64,000 bases of DNA, taken from assembly GCA_033977485.1 (NCBI GenBank), contig CM066983.1:104159080-104223079 (forward strand). Reading direction: 5' to 3'. This document shows positions 1-13,346 of this stretch, piece by piece (positions within the stretch are counted from its first letter, which is position 1; each line of letters begins with the position of its first letter). The notes below the pieces were generated by a model. That model made no database searches. It worked only from the letters and a program-made list of their open reading frames with translations, and was not told the DNA's origin. Source of the DNA: Hydrangea macrophylla. Taxonomy: Eukaryota > Streptophyta > Magnoliopsida > Cornales > Hydrangeaceae. The translations under genes and the position numbers were made by a program.

Positions 1-1877
1 TCTTGGATTCTTCTCTCTTACACTTTATATTCTCAAGAGCAAAGGTAGATTACATTATTTATATACATATGAAATCCTATCTCTTTAATTGATTTGTGAT
101 TTATGGTTAGGGTTAGTAAATATATGGGTTAATTATAATTCTCCCCTAATACACATATTCATGTGACTTACATATGTAGTTGTTAATTAATTGACTAGAT
201 GCTCAAAGGAGATTATGTGCTTATTTGCTTAGTTGTTAATTGATAGCTAAGTTGTCCATATAAATTAAATCTTATGTGCTTATTTGCTTAGTTGTTAATT
301 GATAGCTAAGTTGTTCATATAAATTAAATCTTATTGCTAAGTTGAAAGCATGATTAGGTGTAAGTATAAATTCTCTAAATGGTGGTACTTATGCTTACCT
401 TGACTATTGTGGAAGTTCAATTGTTGTCAATGTTTAATGAGATTATTGATTACATTCTTGATATGTGACATTTGCATTCAAATCATGGAATTCACGTGCA
501 TTGTTGCCAAGTGGGCACTCCTCATAGCATTAGCATGAGTGACATTTGAGTAATCCCTAAGAGGGGATAAAAGTAAATCCGACCCCAATAAAAGGGGATA
601 AAAGTGGATAAGAAAATCCGGATGTGGGTTGTGTTAGTGAGACAGGGTGGACGTACCTAAGAACGTGCCAAACTCCAACTTATATTCGACTAGCTATCGG
701 AAAGTTGGTATGCTACATTCCCAGTGGGGGGTGGCTCACAGTCCGGTGATGAGGCGAGTGAACACGTGTGCATGGCCCGAGGGCTCATTAGTTGCATTGC
801 TTAGGCAACATTAATTCATGGCACCACACCTCATTTTTGGTTATGGGATTCATCTTGTATATCTATAATGTCTTCTACTAAGCCGTTGTGCTTAATGAAT
901 CTATAAAAACTCTTTTCAGGTGATCTTGATAGGGGCAAGACCCACGGATAGCCCGATGCTTAAACCTCATGTTTTTTGAAAGCTCTACGCGAGAAATCTT
1001 TTTCTTTTGAACTTACTTAGCATAGTTCATTTGTCAAACTTGTAATAGTTGTAATTCGATATCGTTCATGTTAGGATCGAATTATGGAACTTACAAGTGC
1101 TTGGGTTTAAATTCTTTTATCTATGTTATTTGTAAGCTATGACCTAGTTTGGGCACATGTTAGCCCCATTATGCTTTTGTTAATGTTAGTAGAGTCCTCG
1201 TATTGGAACTCATTTAAGGACTTGAAGCCCTTTGACGTTTATTTAGAATGTGAATTACAAAGAACTCTATTGAATCATGGGTGTTTTGATTGTACCATTT
1301 TGGGGAACTCGTGCCCGATGTTAGTGTTGGTTTTTGCGTGTGGAGTAAGCTCGTTTTTACCTTAACAAGTCTCATTTAATAGCTTCCTTTGGTATTTCCT
1401 TTAGGTTTGGTCTTGTTGGGGTTTTGTTCCAACTCTTGCCCTTACAATTGTATGTTTTTGCTCTTTACATCTCCTTGGACAGCCAAAACCGCTCTATAAG
1501 TGCTAGAATTTGGTTCCAACGGATTTCATTTTTATTTTTATTTATTTTTCATTTTTTTTTATTAAATTTATTTCTTTAAAACTAATCTTTTTCGTAAAAG
1601 AGGTCCAAATGAATTTCAATTCCTTAAACCAATTACGATCTAATTTCTTTTGTTCCTAAAAAACATTTCCAAACAAAACTGTGCTCATTGACCCTCTTTA
1701 ATTCTTTGGGTCAGTGCGAGGTTAGTCGTTGACTGATCAACTATAATTGGAATCCACGTAGGATTCTTCTGTTGTTTCCGCACCTCTTGATTGGTCCACG
1801 CGGGACCTTTCCTCTTCTTTAACTTCTTTCTTTGACTTGTTGACCCGTCCACGTGTCGTGGTTTTTGGGGCGTTACA
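1..1877. mobile_element. LTR-like retrotransposon remnant, truncated at the window edge
   Basis: There is no credible coding sequence. The right edge ends in GGGGCGTTACA, resembling the CGTGACA ends of the Tekay-type LTRs later in the window. A hairpin (TAAGC-cgttgt-GCTTA, about 876-891) followed by a CAGGT step also recalls those LTRs. The left end lies outside the window, so neither a target duplication nor a full LTR can be shown. It could be a solo LTR or a diverged 5' fragment. Confidence 0.4.
213..332. repeat. 59-bp direct tandem duplication (two copies)
   Basis: Two adjacent copies of a 59-bp unit beginning TATGTGCTTATTTGCTTAG differ at about one base (GTCC versus GTTC). It lies inside the LTR-like remnant. 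Confidence 0.85.
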
Positions 1878-2002
1878 ATAATATATTAAGTTATTAAATT
1901 CTTTGTCCAAGTGGTTGGTGAAAGACATTAGAATAATATTTATCAGAAGTCGAAACAATATGTGTCCTATTTGTCTTACACATTTTTATATTTATGTAAC
2001 AG

Positions 2003-2215
2003 AACCCTTGTGGTCTAGTGTCATCAATCTCTCTCCCCCCAAGTGGGAGGGGAAGGGTTCAACTCCCTATGGGAGTAGTGTGAGAGGTTAATTCCTCTTT
2101 GAGCCGTCTCTGGGAGAATGTCTCCTTTGAAGTGGGCCTTTAAACCCCCCGGCTCCTGTTTGTGTGCGTGTGGTTGGCGCTTGTGCGAGTTTTGGCTGAA
2201 GCAAAAAAATATGGC
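2003..2215 (+). mobile_element. Candidate tRNA-derived SINE
   Basis: A box A-like TGGTCTAGTG lies about 40 bp before a box B-like GGTTCAACTCC, the spacing of an internal RNA polymerase III promoter. Unrelated sequence and a short A-run (GCAAAAAAAT) follow. I found no clear target duplication, so the borders are approximate. A decayed tRNA fragment is the alternative. Confidence 0.5.
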
Positions 2216-2408
2216 TTCATATGATTTGCATGATATACAAGTCCACTATACAACAAAAATCTATTGCATAGAGAATGTTGACACAGACAGATACAGCTAT
2301 TTTGACTTGTCGGATGATGTGTGCACTACAACATACTACTCCCTCCTCCGTTTTTTAGTCTTATTTTGGGAACCCAATAGTTTAAGGGGACAAAATTAAA
2401 GAATCTAC

Positions 2409-3036
2409 TAGGGGTGCTCACGAGTCAGGTGAGTCTGGTTTGGCTCTTAAACGCTCATCCATCCGAACATAGTCGGGTTTGCCCTCCTGCCACCCGTCAT
2501 CCATTCGTTTTGTCGGATGCACTCGACTCATCGGGTGAGTCGGGTTGAGTCGGGTGAAACCCAACTGTCTCAATCAAATATTTGCTTTAATCATAATTTT
2601 GTTTACATTTTATTTATTTATTTTTGCTTTGAATGGCTTTGTCCCCATAGTCATGACATGTGCTAACCAAAGCTCTGACCAAACAAAAAATAAAAAGATA
2701 GTCATGTGCTAGTTTGATAGCTTTAATGTTTTTATATCTCCACCAGTAATATATTATTTTATTGATATAAGCATATAACATATACGTATTTTAAAGACAA
2801 TATAATACATAATGCATATAAGCATATTACATATATATATATATATATATATTTTAAATTAAGTTTATTTCGAGTCGAGTCGGGTGAATCGAATTTCCAC
2901 CTTCCTTAGACCAGTGACTCCACCCGAAATTGTCGGGTTTCCACCCCCAAGACCCGTGACTCCACCCACATTGTTTAAAATACAAAAATAAGACTACGGG
3001 TGAGTCGAGTGAACGGGTGGATTTTGAGCAGCCCTA
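2409..3036. mobile_element. hAT-type MITE with 8-bp TSD
   Basis: The element begins TAGGGGTGCTCA and ends TGAGCAGCCCTA, imperfect terminal inverted repeats. It is flanked by identical 8-bp copies of GAATCTAC at 2401-2408 and 3037-3044. An 8-bp duplication with short TAGGG-type ends is characteristic of hAT elements. The 628-bp interior has no transposase and consists of GGGTGAGTCGGGT-like repeats near both ends plus a (TA)n run around 2830-2850. Confidence 0.85.
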
Positions 3037-3044
3037 GAATCTAC

Positions 3045-4915
3045 ACTTAATTTTTAAAATTATCTCTAATCATTAAAACAATATTTTTTAAAATTTATTT
3101 TAGTATAGATTTTAAGGGGGTAGTTTTGAAAAATAAATAAATATACGTATATATATACCAATTAAAAAAAATAGTAGACTCAAAAATAGACTAAGAGAAT
3201 AGCTCATTTCAACTTTCATTGGGACCCGGTAGAACCACAGACTACGGTTGACTTTGAAGATCCCGCTACAATTTTGTTTTTTGTTTTTTTTTTTTTGTAT
3301 TTTCCATTGGCTAATGCGCGCTTTCATTTTGATAAGCAAGGGTCATAAGGTACTCCAATTAGGTAACTACATTTTCCCACAAACATTATAGCTAAAAAGA
3401 AAAAAGAATTCCCAAATTTAAATCTCATTCGCTTTAAGAGTTGTACCAAATATTAACATGTGTAAAATTGACAAAGTATTTATGAACCAAATTTGAAATT
3501 AAAATTTGAAAAACATAGCATTACTCATTCAAAAATGATAGAAATACACACCTAACGACACACTAAATGACACATCAGGTTTAAATGCATATATCATGTG
3601 CTGTGTAAGTGATGCACAAAAAAGTATAAAAAAATTCAAACAACATAGTATACATGCATTTAAAACACACTGTGTCGGGACAAATCCGAGGCGAAGACAT
3701 GGGCATGTGTATCCCATTCATTGTTACTCATTATCAAAACATAGAAAGTCGAGCACCCATAATATATAACTTTCTCACTAGAGCTCTTCCAGAGCCTATC
3801 ATCTAACATCAAATATCCAATTCCAGGTGAAAACGAATATACAGCTTCAGAAAATACTAGCTCAAAATTTGCCAGTCATCAGATGAAACCCAAATGTATA
3901 AGCGAAGATACCGACTAAATACAGCCACCTAATTGCTCTTTACACCAACCTAGATAACATGGGATGCTGAATGTACAACTCCTCAATGCATCTAGGCAGG
4001 ATTAGAAACTAGAAAGTGATGCGATGCGTGTATTCAACAGCTCCGATTAGAAAATATATGGGCCATTCATATTACAACACAAAATGGATCCCTAGTCATT
4101 ATACGAGTAAATTATTCCAGTAATTGTGTTGATAATCCAGGGGTAAAATGAGAATGGAATGGGATACATGTCACCCAATGAAGTCCTGGGTGAGCAAAAA
4201 TGCTCTCTAATTTCTCCCTAGTCATACATGATGCTATATTTTTCAGAGGAACATCGACATTTGGGTTTGTGGTCATGCAAGCACAGGGACATGAAAAGAA
4301 AAGACCAACATCCAAGTAAAAAAGAAACAGTTACCAAACACCCACTAAAGAATTCAACAAAACCCATCAGGCCATTGTTGTGCTCCAATCTCCAATGCCA
4401 AGTAAAGTAATTTAATCCACGGTTGTCCAAGAATCGAAAGTATAAAAGAAGCATCATACAAATGGTAGAAATTAAAACGGAGAAAAAGAAAAAGAAAAAG
4501 AAAACAAAAGACACAGAAAAACAAGCTCCTACACTATTTCCATGATACATAGGTATGCCTTCTGCTCGAGTATGAAGCTTAAACAGATATGGCTGGAGCC
4601 TGGAGAGCTTTTCCAATGCTGCTAGCAACAGTAGATGTTCTTGAACCAAAAAGAACTTTTTAGCAACAAAAAAATAATAATAAGTGAACCACATTAGATA
4701 AGAAAAAATGGAATGCAAAATCATCTAGCATTTATATATTTTTCAACTGTAAAATTAAGAAGAAAATTAAGAGAAAACAAGTAGGCAGCTCTTGGCACAA
4801 TACAATCTATTTTTACAGTAAACCTGGATTTCATCGAGCAGCTTCTCCCCCATTTGCATAGTGCATACGCATCATGAATCTATGAGGAAGTTGCCTCTTT
4901 CGCACCTCAAAGCAT
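3045..4915. other. Intergenic sequence and probable 3' UTR of the PCFS4-like gene
   Basis: No protein-coding gene is supported here. The portion nearest 4915 directly follows the stop codon of the minus-strand gene and must include its 3' UTR, but I cannot place the cleavage site. Reading frames in this stretch have no recognisable domains and are broken by homopolymer runs. Confidence 0.5.
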
Positions 4916-7900
4916 TTACATATCCTTTTCCTGCCAACAGAGTGAGGTGTAACCAATCAGCCATCAGGTAAATGTACACATTACCACATGAAGGATAAAA
5001 ATGAAGTCAAATAGAAACGAAAATGAGTAAAGAAAAAACAATACAAAGAGCCAAAACACTTTAGTCCAAGCTGTAACAACATGGTTTTACAGCTCATACA
5101 ACACTTCCAGTTTGTTGGTTTGAGGAGCTTTGATGATTAGATATCCGAGCTGTTTGTTAGGGAAAAAGGGATGAAGTTTCCAACAATAAATGAGCATGTC
5201 ATGTTTCATGTTTGAATAATATGTTGTGAATCTATAAATGAAATTACTCAAGTCAATTTTTGAAAGGAAAAAAAAAAAAGAACAAATTACTGAAGTCCTT
5301 AATAACAAATATCCAACAGTATACAGGGAACATTTAAGCCTCCTGCCAGAGTGAGCTAGTCGAAGATCCTTAAAAACTGAAAATAGGAAGTGGCAAGATT
5401 TTACTTTTTGCAATATGAGGATTACCGAAGATATTTATCCCATGAATAGTTCGCACACAGAAGGTTCAAACTCCAAACTATATTGGTACAAGGTATTACA
5501 TTCTCTGGGCACTCGGCAACAAAATATATTATTTCCCAAAAAGAGTCTAAAAAACCAACACAGAACCAAAATAGATCAAATTCGAGGATGACCAAGGATA
5601 ATGCACGATAAGACATTAAAAATAAAATAAATAAATAAACCAGCCTCAATAAAATACTATTGCGCTTTTTTGTTAAAAAGATTTAAATCCTACCACTTTA
5701 ACACCATTGGCCAGACCCAAATCAAGAACTGAACTCTCTGATATACAGATTGCATGCACAATCGGACCCTTTCCAGCCCCCTCATTTGTAGTTCTGATCT
5801 TACCATCCGGGATGGTCATATAGACAGCTCCTTTGAACATCCATTCATCCCTTTCTTGACTGTAAAAATCTTCAAAAATCTCACCACACAAAAGGCATAC
5901 ACATTGGTTTTCATCTGCAGGAACCACTAACTCACCCTTCACGACTGCCTTCCCAGAATCTTTCAATGGGCCAAAGGCTTCATATTTAGATGGCGCTGCA
6001 GACTTTCCAGAAACCCAATCACTTGAATTTGCAAACCATCGTCTTGAAGCCTTAAATGAACATTCGGGATTTCTCACTGCATGCCACTCTAAGTGTCTAT
6101 CAAGGCGTTCTTTAAGTTTAAGTCGAATGCCACATATGCTGCACTGATGCAGAATGTCATCAACGAGTTCGCTGATCACAGACGGGTGCAACTCCCGCAG
6201 TACATCTGGCTTAAAAACATAGCCAATCAGATTTTTTTGTTCTGCTTCCATAGATTGAGGAATAACAACAGAACTTGTATTAGCAGGTTGGGAGACAGCA
6301 AGCTCGCCTTTAATGGATGAAAATGAGGCAACTGAGGAAACCGAAACTGGTGAAATGGGCACTGACCCAGTGGTCCCTGGGTTAAGTGACTGAACGGGTG
6401 GTAACTCGGTTTTTTGTTCTGCTTCCATAGATTGAGGAATAACAACAGAACTTGTATTAGCAGGTTGGGAGACAGCAAGCTCGCCTTTAATGGATGAAAA
6501 TGAGGCAACTGAGGAAACCGAAACTGGTGAAATGGGCACTGAACCAGTGGTCCCTGGGTTAAGTGACTGAACGGGTGGTAACTCGGTTTTCGAAGCAGAT
6601 ATCAAACCCTTTGCAACCAATGAGCTCAAAAGACTTGACATTGGATTGGCAACAATATTCGCTTGGTTTGAAGTTTGTGTTGGAGCACTACCTGTAAGAG
6701 AAGAGGGAGGTCGGCCCGGAGGTAGCGGTGGGTGTTCTACCTTTCCCCGAGAAAGAGTTGTTGAAGCTGAAGCATTCTCGTGATGAGGTAGATTTAGTAC
6801 AGATGCTGATGCAACCATGGGCCTCAAGGGTGTAATTTGGGTAGGCCGCGGCCTGCTTGGTAAAGGAGGTTGTATACCAGACTGAGAAGAAACTTGCCCA
6901 GTATTGTTCGAGAGTATTCCAGTATTTATAACAGCAGCCAATAATCTACTCGTGCTTGACATTTCTGTAGCAAAACAATTTGAATGGTCAGGTGAAGAGT
7001 TTCCCGAGGTTGAGGAATTCTCCAAAACTGGGAGGATCTGAGGCAACCGGGGTCTCTGAATTTCACCAGAAGGCTCAAACTGCGTGGGCTCTGGCTGCTG
7101 ATATTGTGAAAAGGGAAAATTGTATCTAGACTGAAGAGAAGGCATCGTTTGGGATGAGGTCTGAAAATTTTCGGGTTGCAACTTTTGAAAGTTACGAAGA
7201 TGAACATTCTCAGACAGCGTAGGCAATGAATCCTGAGAAATTTGATTTTGAGGAGCTGTGTTTAACTGTCCGGAATATAGAGATGTTTTTGAATCTGCTC
7301 GTGACCCAGAAACTGCTTTTGTCAAAAAATCAAAGCTTGAAGTTCCAATATTAGGCAGTCCAATTTGTGGTTCAAATGAGTTCCTGGCCTGAGAAGAAAT
7401 TACACTACCCGACAATCCACTATAAGAGGAAGGGTGAGCTTCTGAATGACCTGAAGTATTCTTACCAGAGCCCGAACGGACCATCCCATCTGTGAAGCGT
7501 GGTTCTTGTGTCCATGGTGATGAAAACCGATACCCAAAAGCTGCTTGGTCTTTATGCTCATTGGATAGTGAATCAGATGAAGCTTCTCTATCAATCCTAG
7601 GTCCGAGATCGTGCATGACTTGTGGTTTCCGGAGATGGTTTTCTAAGTCCTGTAGGTAGTACATGGAGATCAGTAAAAAGATTAGTCAGCTGTACTTGAG
7701 ACACCAGTAGTGCATCACACTCTAGAACAATTGAAACTAAGTGCATCGCACTCTTGAACGATTGAAATTAAATGAAACAATTCCAAATTATGAAATGCAC
7801 TCTAACAACACATATAAACCATCACCTACATCTCCCATACTAACCAAACTGATTGGGTTTTTGAAATTATATTAGGCACCCCGTATGCAAGAAATTCACT

Positions 7901-10900
7901 CATATTTCCGCATATACTAGACTGGCCCAACCTAGATATGATAAGCTTGAGCTGGATACGTCCAAGTCCTTTAAGACATCATTCCTTTGTTTCTGAAATC
8001 TGTATGATAAATTAGTAATATTAATTCGATCATCGCATCCAAAATCAAGACCATCTGTCACATCAAACTAATTCTCTTGAGCAGGGCACACTTACTATGA
8101 AACATTCAACTGGTTGAATGTTTGGCACCGTAATTAATATAACGTAACTAACTGACATTAAGCGAGCCATCTGTTCAAAAGATATCAGATACATGGAAAC
8201 ATCAACTCAAAAAGAAAATTTATTCTCACACCACACATAAGACGCATAACTCGAAGAAAGTACTAGAAAAGGATGCACAAGCAAGCACATAGTTCATAAA
8301 GTAGGGACATAAAGGAAATTTGCATAAAACAAAAGTGGAAAGATCTTGTTGATGATAATTCTAGTAAACATCTATCAAATGACCCTAGCTCAAAAAAAAA
8401 TCGAGTGGTCCAAACCACCAAAGGCATTAAAACTTGGATAAGACTTTATTTTTCTAACCTTAGCTAAAATCCCATTAATCCTAAGTTTAATATGGCACCT
8501 GATGTTTATCAAAAATGCATAACATTGCATATCATTTGATAATGTAGAAAGAAAGGGAGTGGAATTCTTTCTACTCCAAAACAGAGTAGGCTTAGGAATA
8601 CCACAAAGGTTAGATGGATGGAGGTAATTTCAAGTGAAAGGTGGATTTACTTTTGACAAATGATGATAATCTGCCTATATGCAAGAGATGCACAAGTTTT
8701 CTTCTCATTTGTTTCATTCTAGAAATATGTGAGAAAACACTATGCAAGAAAATGCTAGACTAAGTATACCCATTATCAGCTGTCAATGTGCTATGGCATT
8801 CTGATTAGATTTTTTCCTGAAAAAACTCCTCCTTTACTAGATAGTAGATATCTGACTAACCAAAAAATTAGTCAAAAATATGTGGATTCCAAAATTTAGT
8901 TAAGTGAACCCGATTGTCACCAAATTAAAACAAACTGAATCCAATACCCAATGAGGACATTGTAAAAAATACATCGTTTTAAACGTTAGTATATTGTATA
9001 TGGCTCCAATTGATTTCTGAAATAGCAAGTGTGGCATCCATATTCAGACTATGGCATAGCATCATTAAAAGAGTCCAAACTCCCTTCTTGAAAGCATACC
9101 AATCGTTCAGAATTGTTGCCTGTCCAATGATCTTTTTTTGAGCTATTAATCACACTGTTATCCATTGACCTGGAGTTCAGATCGTCCCACATGTACTCCT
9201 CTTCCTCAGAGTTCTTCCAGCTCCTATTGACCCCACTGCTGCTTTTACTTGAAATGCTTTGTAAGGGCTGTAGATTCGCATCAGAGTTTGTATATCCAGG
9301 GTGCGGTTGACTTGAAAATCCATGTTTGATATCAAAACCATTCCTCTGGCTGGATATGGTCTGTGCAATACTGGCTCGTCTGATTCCCAAATCTGAACTC
9401 CTGGAAAGATCAGAACTGTATCCATGATCTTCATATGCTGCACTATCATTCTTTTCGCGCACAAGCTCTCCTAATGTACCCTTTTGAGGACGCTGAATAT
9501 TCTGCAAAATTCACATGACCTGTGAGGACATAGGAAGGTATATTTACCTTATATGGAAATCCAAAAAGTTTACTTTTCGTACATGCAACTTAACTGAAGG
9601 GTCCACCCACGGCTTCCCCGAACCAACACTCCCTGCTTTGTCAGGTCCCTCTATTTCATCAGGCGTATTAACCATGCTCCCAGTAATGTGATTGGCTGCT
9701 CCTTTTGCCTTCATCACATAAAACCAAGTGAATGAATGAATCTCACACTAGAAGTTAGTATGAGAGTCCTTGTAAGTAGAACTCAAAGATATGAGCATTT
9801 CATAGGCAGCACCATCATTGAATGTTCACAGGAGTAGAACCATACATGGTTCTTAGAATCGGTCGACTTATACAAGTTGATTTGAGTTTTATACTGCCCA
9901 ATACAACTCGTGATTCAATATGCTTCGCGATTTTAACCTTTGAAGTCTTAAGTTATAACTTTTAAGTATAAAAATAATAGACTTTTAATATTTGAACCTA
10001 GATGTTGCACAAAACTTGTGTTAAATTGTTATTCTGTTTATTTTCGAAACGGTTTTTTTTTTTTTTTTTTTTGGGTATAAAGATGAGTTCTACAACTAAA
10101 CGATTCCGCACGATTCATGATTCATATATTTGGCAAACCGATCGACAAGTCAATTCACGATTTGATAATCATGGAACCATCCATCTTTCATAATCCCGGT
10201 AGGTATCAGTACACCATCACCGTGTGCGTGTGCAATCACCGTGCATGTACACACAGATACGCATTGATTAAAGGCTCTCATATGATAGCAAGTACCACAA
10301 AAATTACGACTTTCTAACCTGAAAAATTACCCCTGCTAAACAGTCAGACCATTCAATTCAGGAGTATCAACAAGACTTACAACAAGGGGACATGAAGATA
10401 AATGTGAAGCTTTTCTTAAAACCCTAACATTCCCTGAATCCATATATATTGAATCTGCTACTACGAGATACAATGTAGAATACACTTTAAACAGAAGAAA
10501 CAATGTAATAATCACTTGAATTCATAAGATGCACCAATTGCTCGTGTTGCTTACTAATTACTATTAATAGTTTAGATACAACCCTTAAACAACTATAAGA
10601 AGCATCAACTCAGGGAATTATACACAGTTCAACAGGAACTCTTGTTTCAAGAGCTTCTACTTAATAGATAACAAAGAGTAAGATGATAATTTCATATATC
10701 AATATAAGAAACAAAAATAAATGTTTAAATTGCTCTTACCATGCTAGACTGCTGGAGTCGCTGCCTTGCCGCTAAATACTTGGGATTTACATGGATGCTA
10801 TGGGGTTGGCGCTGGGGCTGAGAGTCAGACCTTGACGTTGTAGGACCTGTAGATGAACCACTGACAACAGGGGCAAAACTGAGTTCCTTCTCAATCATCT

Positions 10901-13346
10901 GAAGAGGCTGAGGAGGGAAGACTCCTTTCCAAGTTCCAAAAAGATGCCGCATACCAGAATGTATTGAAGAGTCAACCTGTCGATACACCTTGCAGAAAAC
11001 CTACAACGTGCACCAAGAAAAGTGCGACTATAACTAATGGAACATCAAATACATAGAAACATTAAATTACGCATTGAGGGAACATAGTGTTCTGTATTTG
11101 ACGGAGGTATGTAATTACTAATAATCAATCACATAAAGTTGGCAAGGATAACAGTGAATTTCGGTTTTTATTTCTGCGAGTAGAGTAATGAACTTAAATT
11201 ACCCTGTGATGCACTCAAGTATTCTTGTGTATTCTTTATCAGAAAGGATAATGTAGTGATGTGAAACTACAGAAGAAAAGCTCTTAACCTCGGGTAGTTT
11301 GACCGCAAAGCATTTTATATAATCCCGGCCAATATTCTTCACAATACTATCTAAAAGATACAGAGAGGGCAGCTTTTGCTCACTAGGAACCTGCAAACAA
11401 TTTTCAGATCCAACACAACACGTCATAACTAGAATTCTTTGTAACAAGTGAGAGACTAATATAAACACAAGCTACAAACAAGAAGCCTGTAACAAAGAAA
11501 GCAGAAAATTGACTGATGACTCGCCAAAATAACAATTTGATAGCATTTGTGCAAAAAAAAAAAAAACTGTTTGATGGCAACAAGGTCAAGAAATAAGATA
11601 AATGCAAATACTATCTGCTTCGACAATTCATTGTTCCACAAAATTTTGAGAAACGAAGGAACAATGAAAACGAGGCACATATATATATATTGTATAAGAA
11701 CATTGCAATATACGAATCTACCACCTGCTAAAGAATAACTCTAGCAGGAATGTCATCAAATCTGCTCTATGAACATATTCTTCAAAAGAAATTCAAGAAG
11801 AACAGAACAACCTCAATAATCAAAAATCGACACTGAAAATCATATGCATGCCCAATTTAATTTTGTAGCATGTAAATTCTTGCAGAACTGCGAGTTCCTA
11901 ATTAAGAAAAGACTTTTACCAATCTATTTTTCACAAAAACACCATGGTGAAGAAGTCAAAAGCAATATAAGTGACCACCAGTAGTAGCATATAAGATTTT
12001 GATAGTCTGAAAACTAAAAGTACTCAAAACAGATCCCAGTCCCACCATGATTTTTTAACATTTCCCTTCAAGAACTTAGTTCTACCATTTTAAAGAAAAG
12101 ACTGTAGCATTCCTAACACACAGAACAGTTCAAATGAATATGGTATTATGGAGAATGAAACCCAGGAGGATGTAACAAGAATTTTGTTCACTTCTTCTGG
12201 GAATTTGTCACCCCCCCAATACAATACATATTCACTCGTGATCCTAAATAAGTATGATGGAGGTACAGAGTTGGTCCAGACACTTAAACCATTTGGAATA
12301 AATTTGCAGAATTTATTGCCAAGTTTTCCACAAAGAGAAAGGTTCCACTATAGCCTTTTATAGCAGAGTCAAATAGTCCAGTTTCCTCAATAGCCATAAG
12401 CTCAAAAATAGCCCAAAGTGAAAAGTAGAATAGAGGGTAATGCTTTATGGAAAAACAGGACCAAAGTAGAAACAGGTTTTAAAAGAAGGTGAAATAAAGC
12501 TCATGTTTTTTTGTTTTCGTTTTTTTCACATTACTCACAGGGTTAATCATTCATGACGTAAGTAAATCCTTTCCATCACTGTCATTACCATACATTTCTC
12601 ACTTAGGCCCCAAAATTCAAATCAACACTATGATTTTTCTTAGCTTTGGAATTTGGATGATCTTAAAATGCAAAACCACAACTTGGGAGGATTGACAAAC
12701 ATTCCAAAACCATACAACTGAAAATGCTATATTCATAACGGAATTCATTAATCGCAACGCAACTTTCAATTACAATTTGACAATTTCTATTTCACTGAAC
12801 TGTAGGCATAAGGCAATGTTGTATATACTATAACCAACATAATATATAAGTAAGCAACTTTTTTTTCAAATCTCATTTTCTTTAGAATTTCAACCACCAT
12901 ATCCCAGAATTGAAAACACAAACAGCTACACAAGTATGAACTTGAATCACCTCGAGAATATTCGTGCTGATGGTGCCTGCAATCGTCTTTGCGACGTGCA
13001 AATTCTCTCCAGCTATGATAGTTAGGTTAGTAATAATCGGTTTTGAGTTAAAAGTGAGCTCCGCGAGCGCAGTCTTATACTGACTAACAAGCTCTTGGTG
13101 GTGTTGCGGTTGTGATTGTTGATAAGATCCTCGTACTGGAACATCACTACTCTCTGAATCTCTCTCTCCTCCATTCGACCGAAATCTGGACAACAGAGCA
13201 CCAGTTCCCGCCGGCCGTTGGACGAACGGCCGTCCACTCAAATTGCTATTCTGATTTGGGACAATGGCCTCTTCAGACAATCTAGGTTTCTTGAGCCCAG
13301 GTTCTCTCGATCTATCGAATGATCTACGAGAGCTCTCCATCTCCAT
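4916..13346 (-). CDS. PCFS4: PCF11-like cleavage and polyadenylation factor (PCFS4 homologue), seven exons
   Basis: The product is a CF II-type mRNA 3'-end-processing protein that binds the RNA polymerase II C-terminal domain; in Arabidopsis PCFS4 acts in alternative polyadenylation and flowering. Coding exons, in transcription order: 13346-12951, 11390-11289, 11000-10740, 9708-9574, 9501-9100, 7649-5694, 4930-4916. All junctions are GT-AG and phase 0, giving 1,088 aa. The CTD-interacting domain spans about residues 84-210, with the hallmark [14 protein letters not shown] in exon 2 and [12 protein letters not shown] in exon 3. A low-complexity Ser/Pro/Gln region follows, containing [19 protein letters not shown]. 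Near the C-terminus are a C2H2-like finger (C935, C938, H951, H955) and a CxCxxC...HxxC cluster (C1015-C1067). The start is the first ATG, followed by a second in-frame ATG two codons later. The last exon adds only EKDM and is the least certain; without that splice the protein would end VGFKSF. Nothing suggests a pseudogene. Confidence 0.9.
6234..6587 (-). repeat. In-frame 177-bp (59-aa) tandem duplication inside exon 6
   Basis: Two adjacent 177-bp units, 6587-6411 and 6410-6234, encode the same 59 residues twice (about 787-845 and 846-904), starting [12 protein letters not shown] and ending SMEAEQK. I see one silent base difference (GGG versus GGT at a glycine). The duplication starts immediately after the conserved LISASK and ends just before the NLIGY segment leading to the zinc finger. 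Confidence 0.95.
7650..9099 (-). other. Intron 5 of the PCFS4-like gene
   Basis: This 1,450-bp AT-rich intron has a GT donor next to 9100 (GTATGC) and acceptor CTACAG next to 7649. I see no reading frame or clear mobile element in it. Confidence 0.75.
9709..10739 (-). other. Intron 3 of the PCFS4-like gene
   Basis: Donor GTAAGA follows the ATG codon at 10740; the acceptor GATGAAG lies next to 9708. The intron contains an 18-19 base T-run around 10052-10071 on the plus strand and no supported gene. Confidence 0.7.
11391..12950 (-). other. Intron 1 of the PCFS4-like gene
   Basis: Donor GTGATT follows 12951 and acceptor TTTGCAG precedes 11390. The 1,560-bp intron is AT-rich with a short (TA)n near 11680-11690. 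Small open frames here have no domain support. Confidence 0.75.

Noticed and set aside
1960..2100. Functional tRNA gene
   Set aside because: Box A and box B-like motifs are present, but I see no cloverleaf arms or acceptor stem; a SINE fits better.
2338..3200. Stowaway-like MITE interrupted by the hAT MITE (left end ACTCCCTCC-TCCGTTTTTTA)
   Set aside because: The left end resembles a Stowaway terminus, but I could not find a convincing inverted right end with a TA duplication.
4218..4724. 168-aa hydrophobic protein on the minus strand
   Set aside because: Low-complexity Phe-rich frame over A-rich runs, downstream of the PCFS4-like stop; no domain, better explained as 3' UTR or intergenic.
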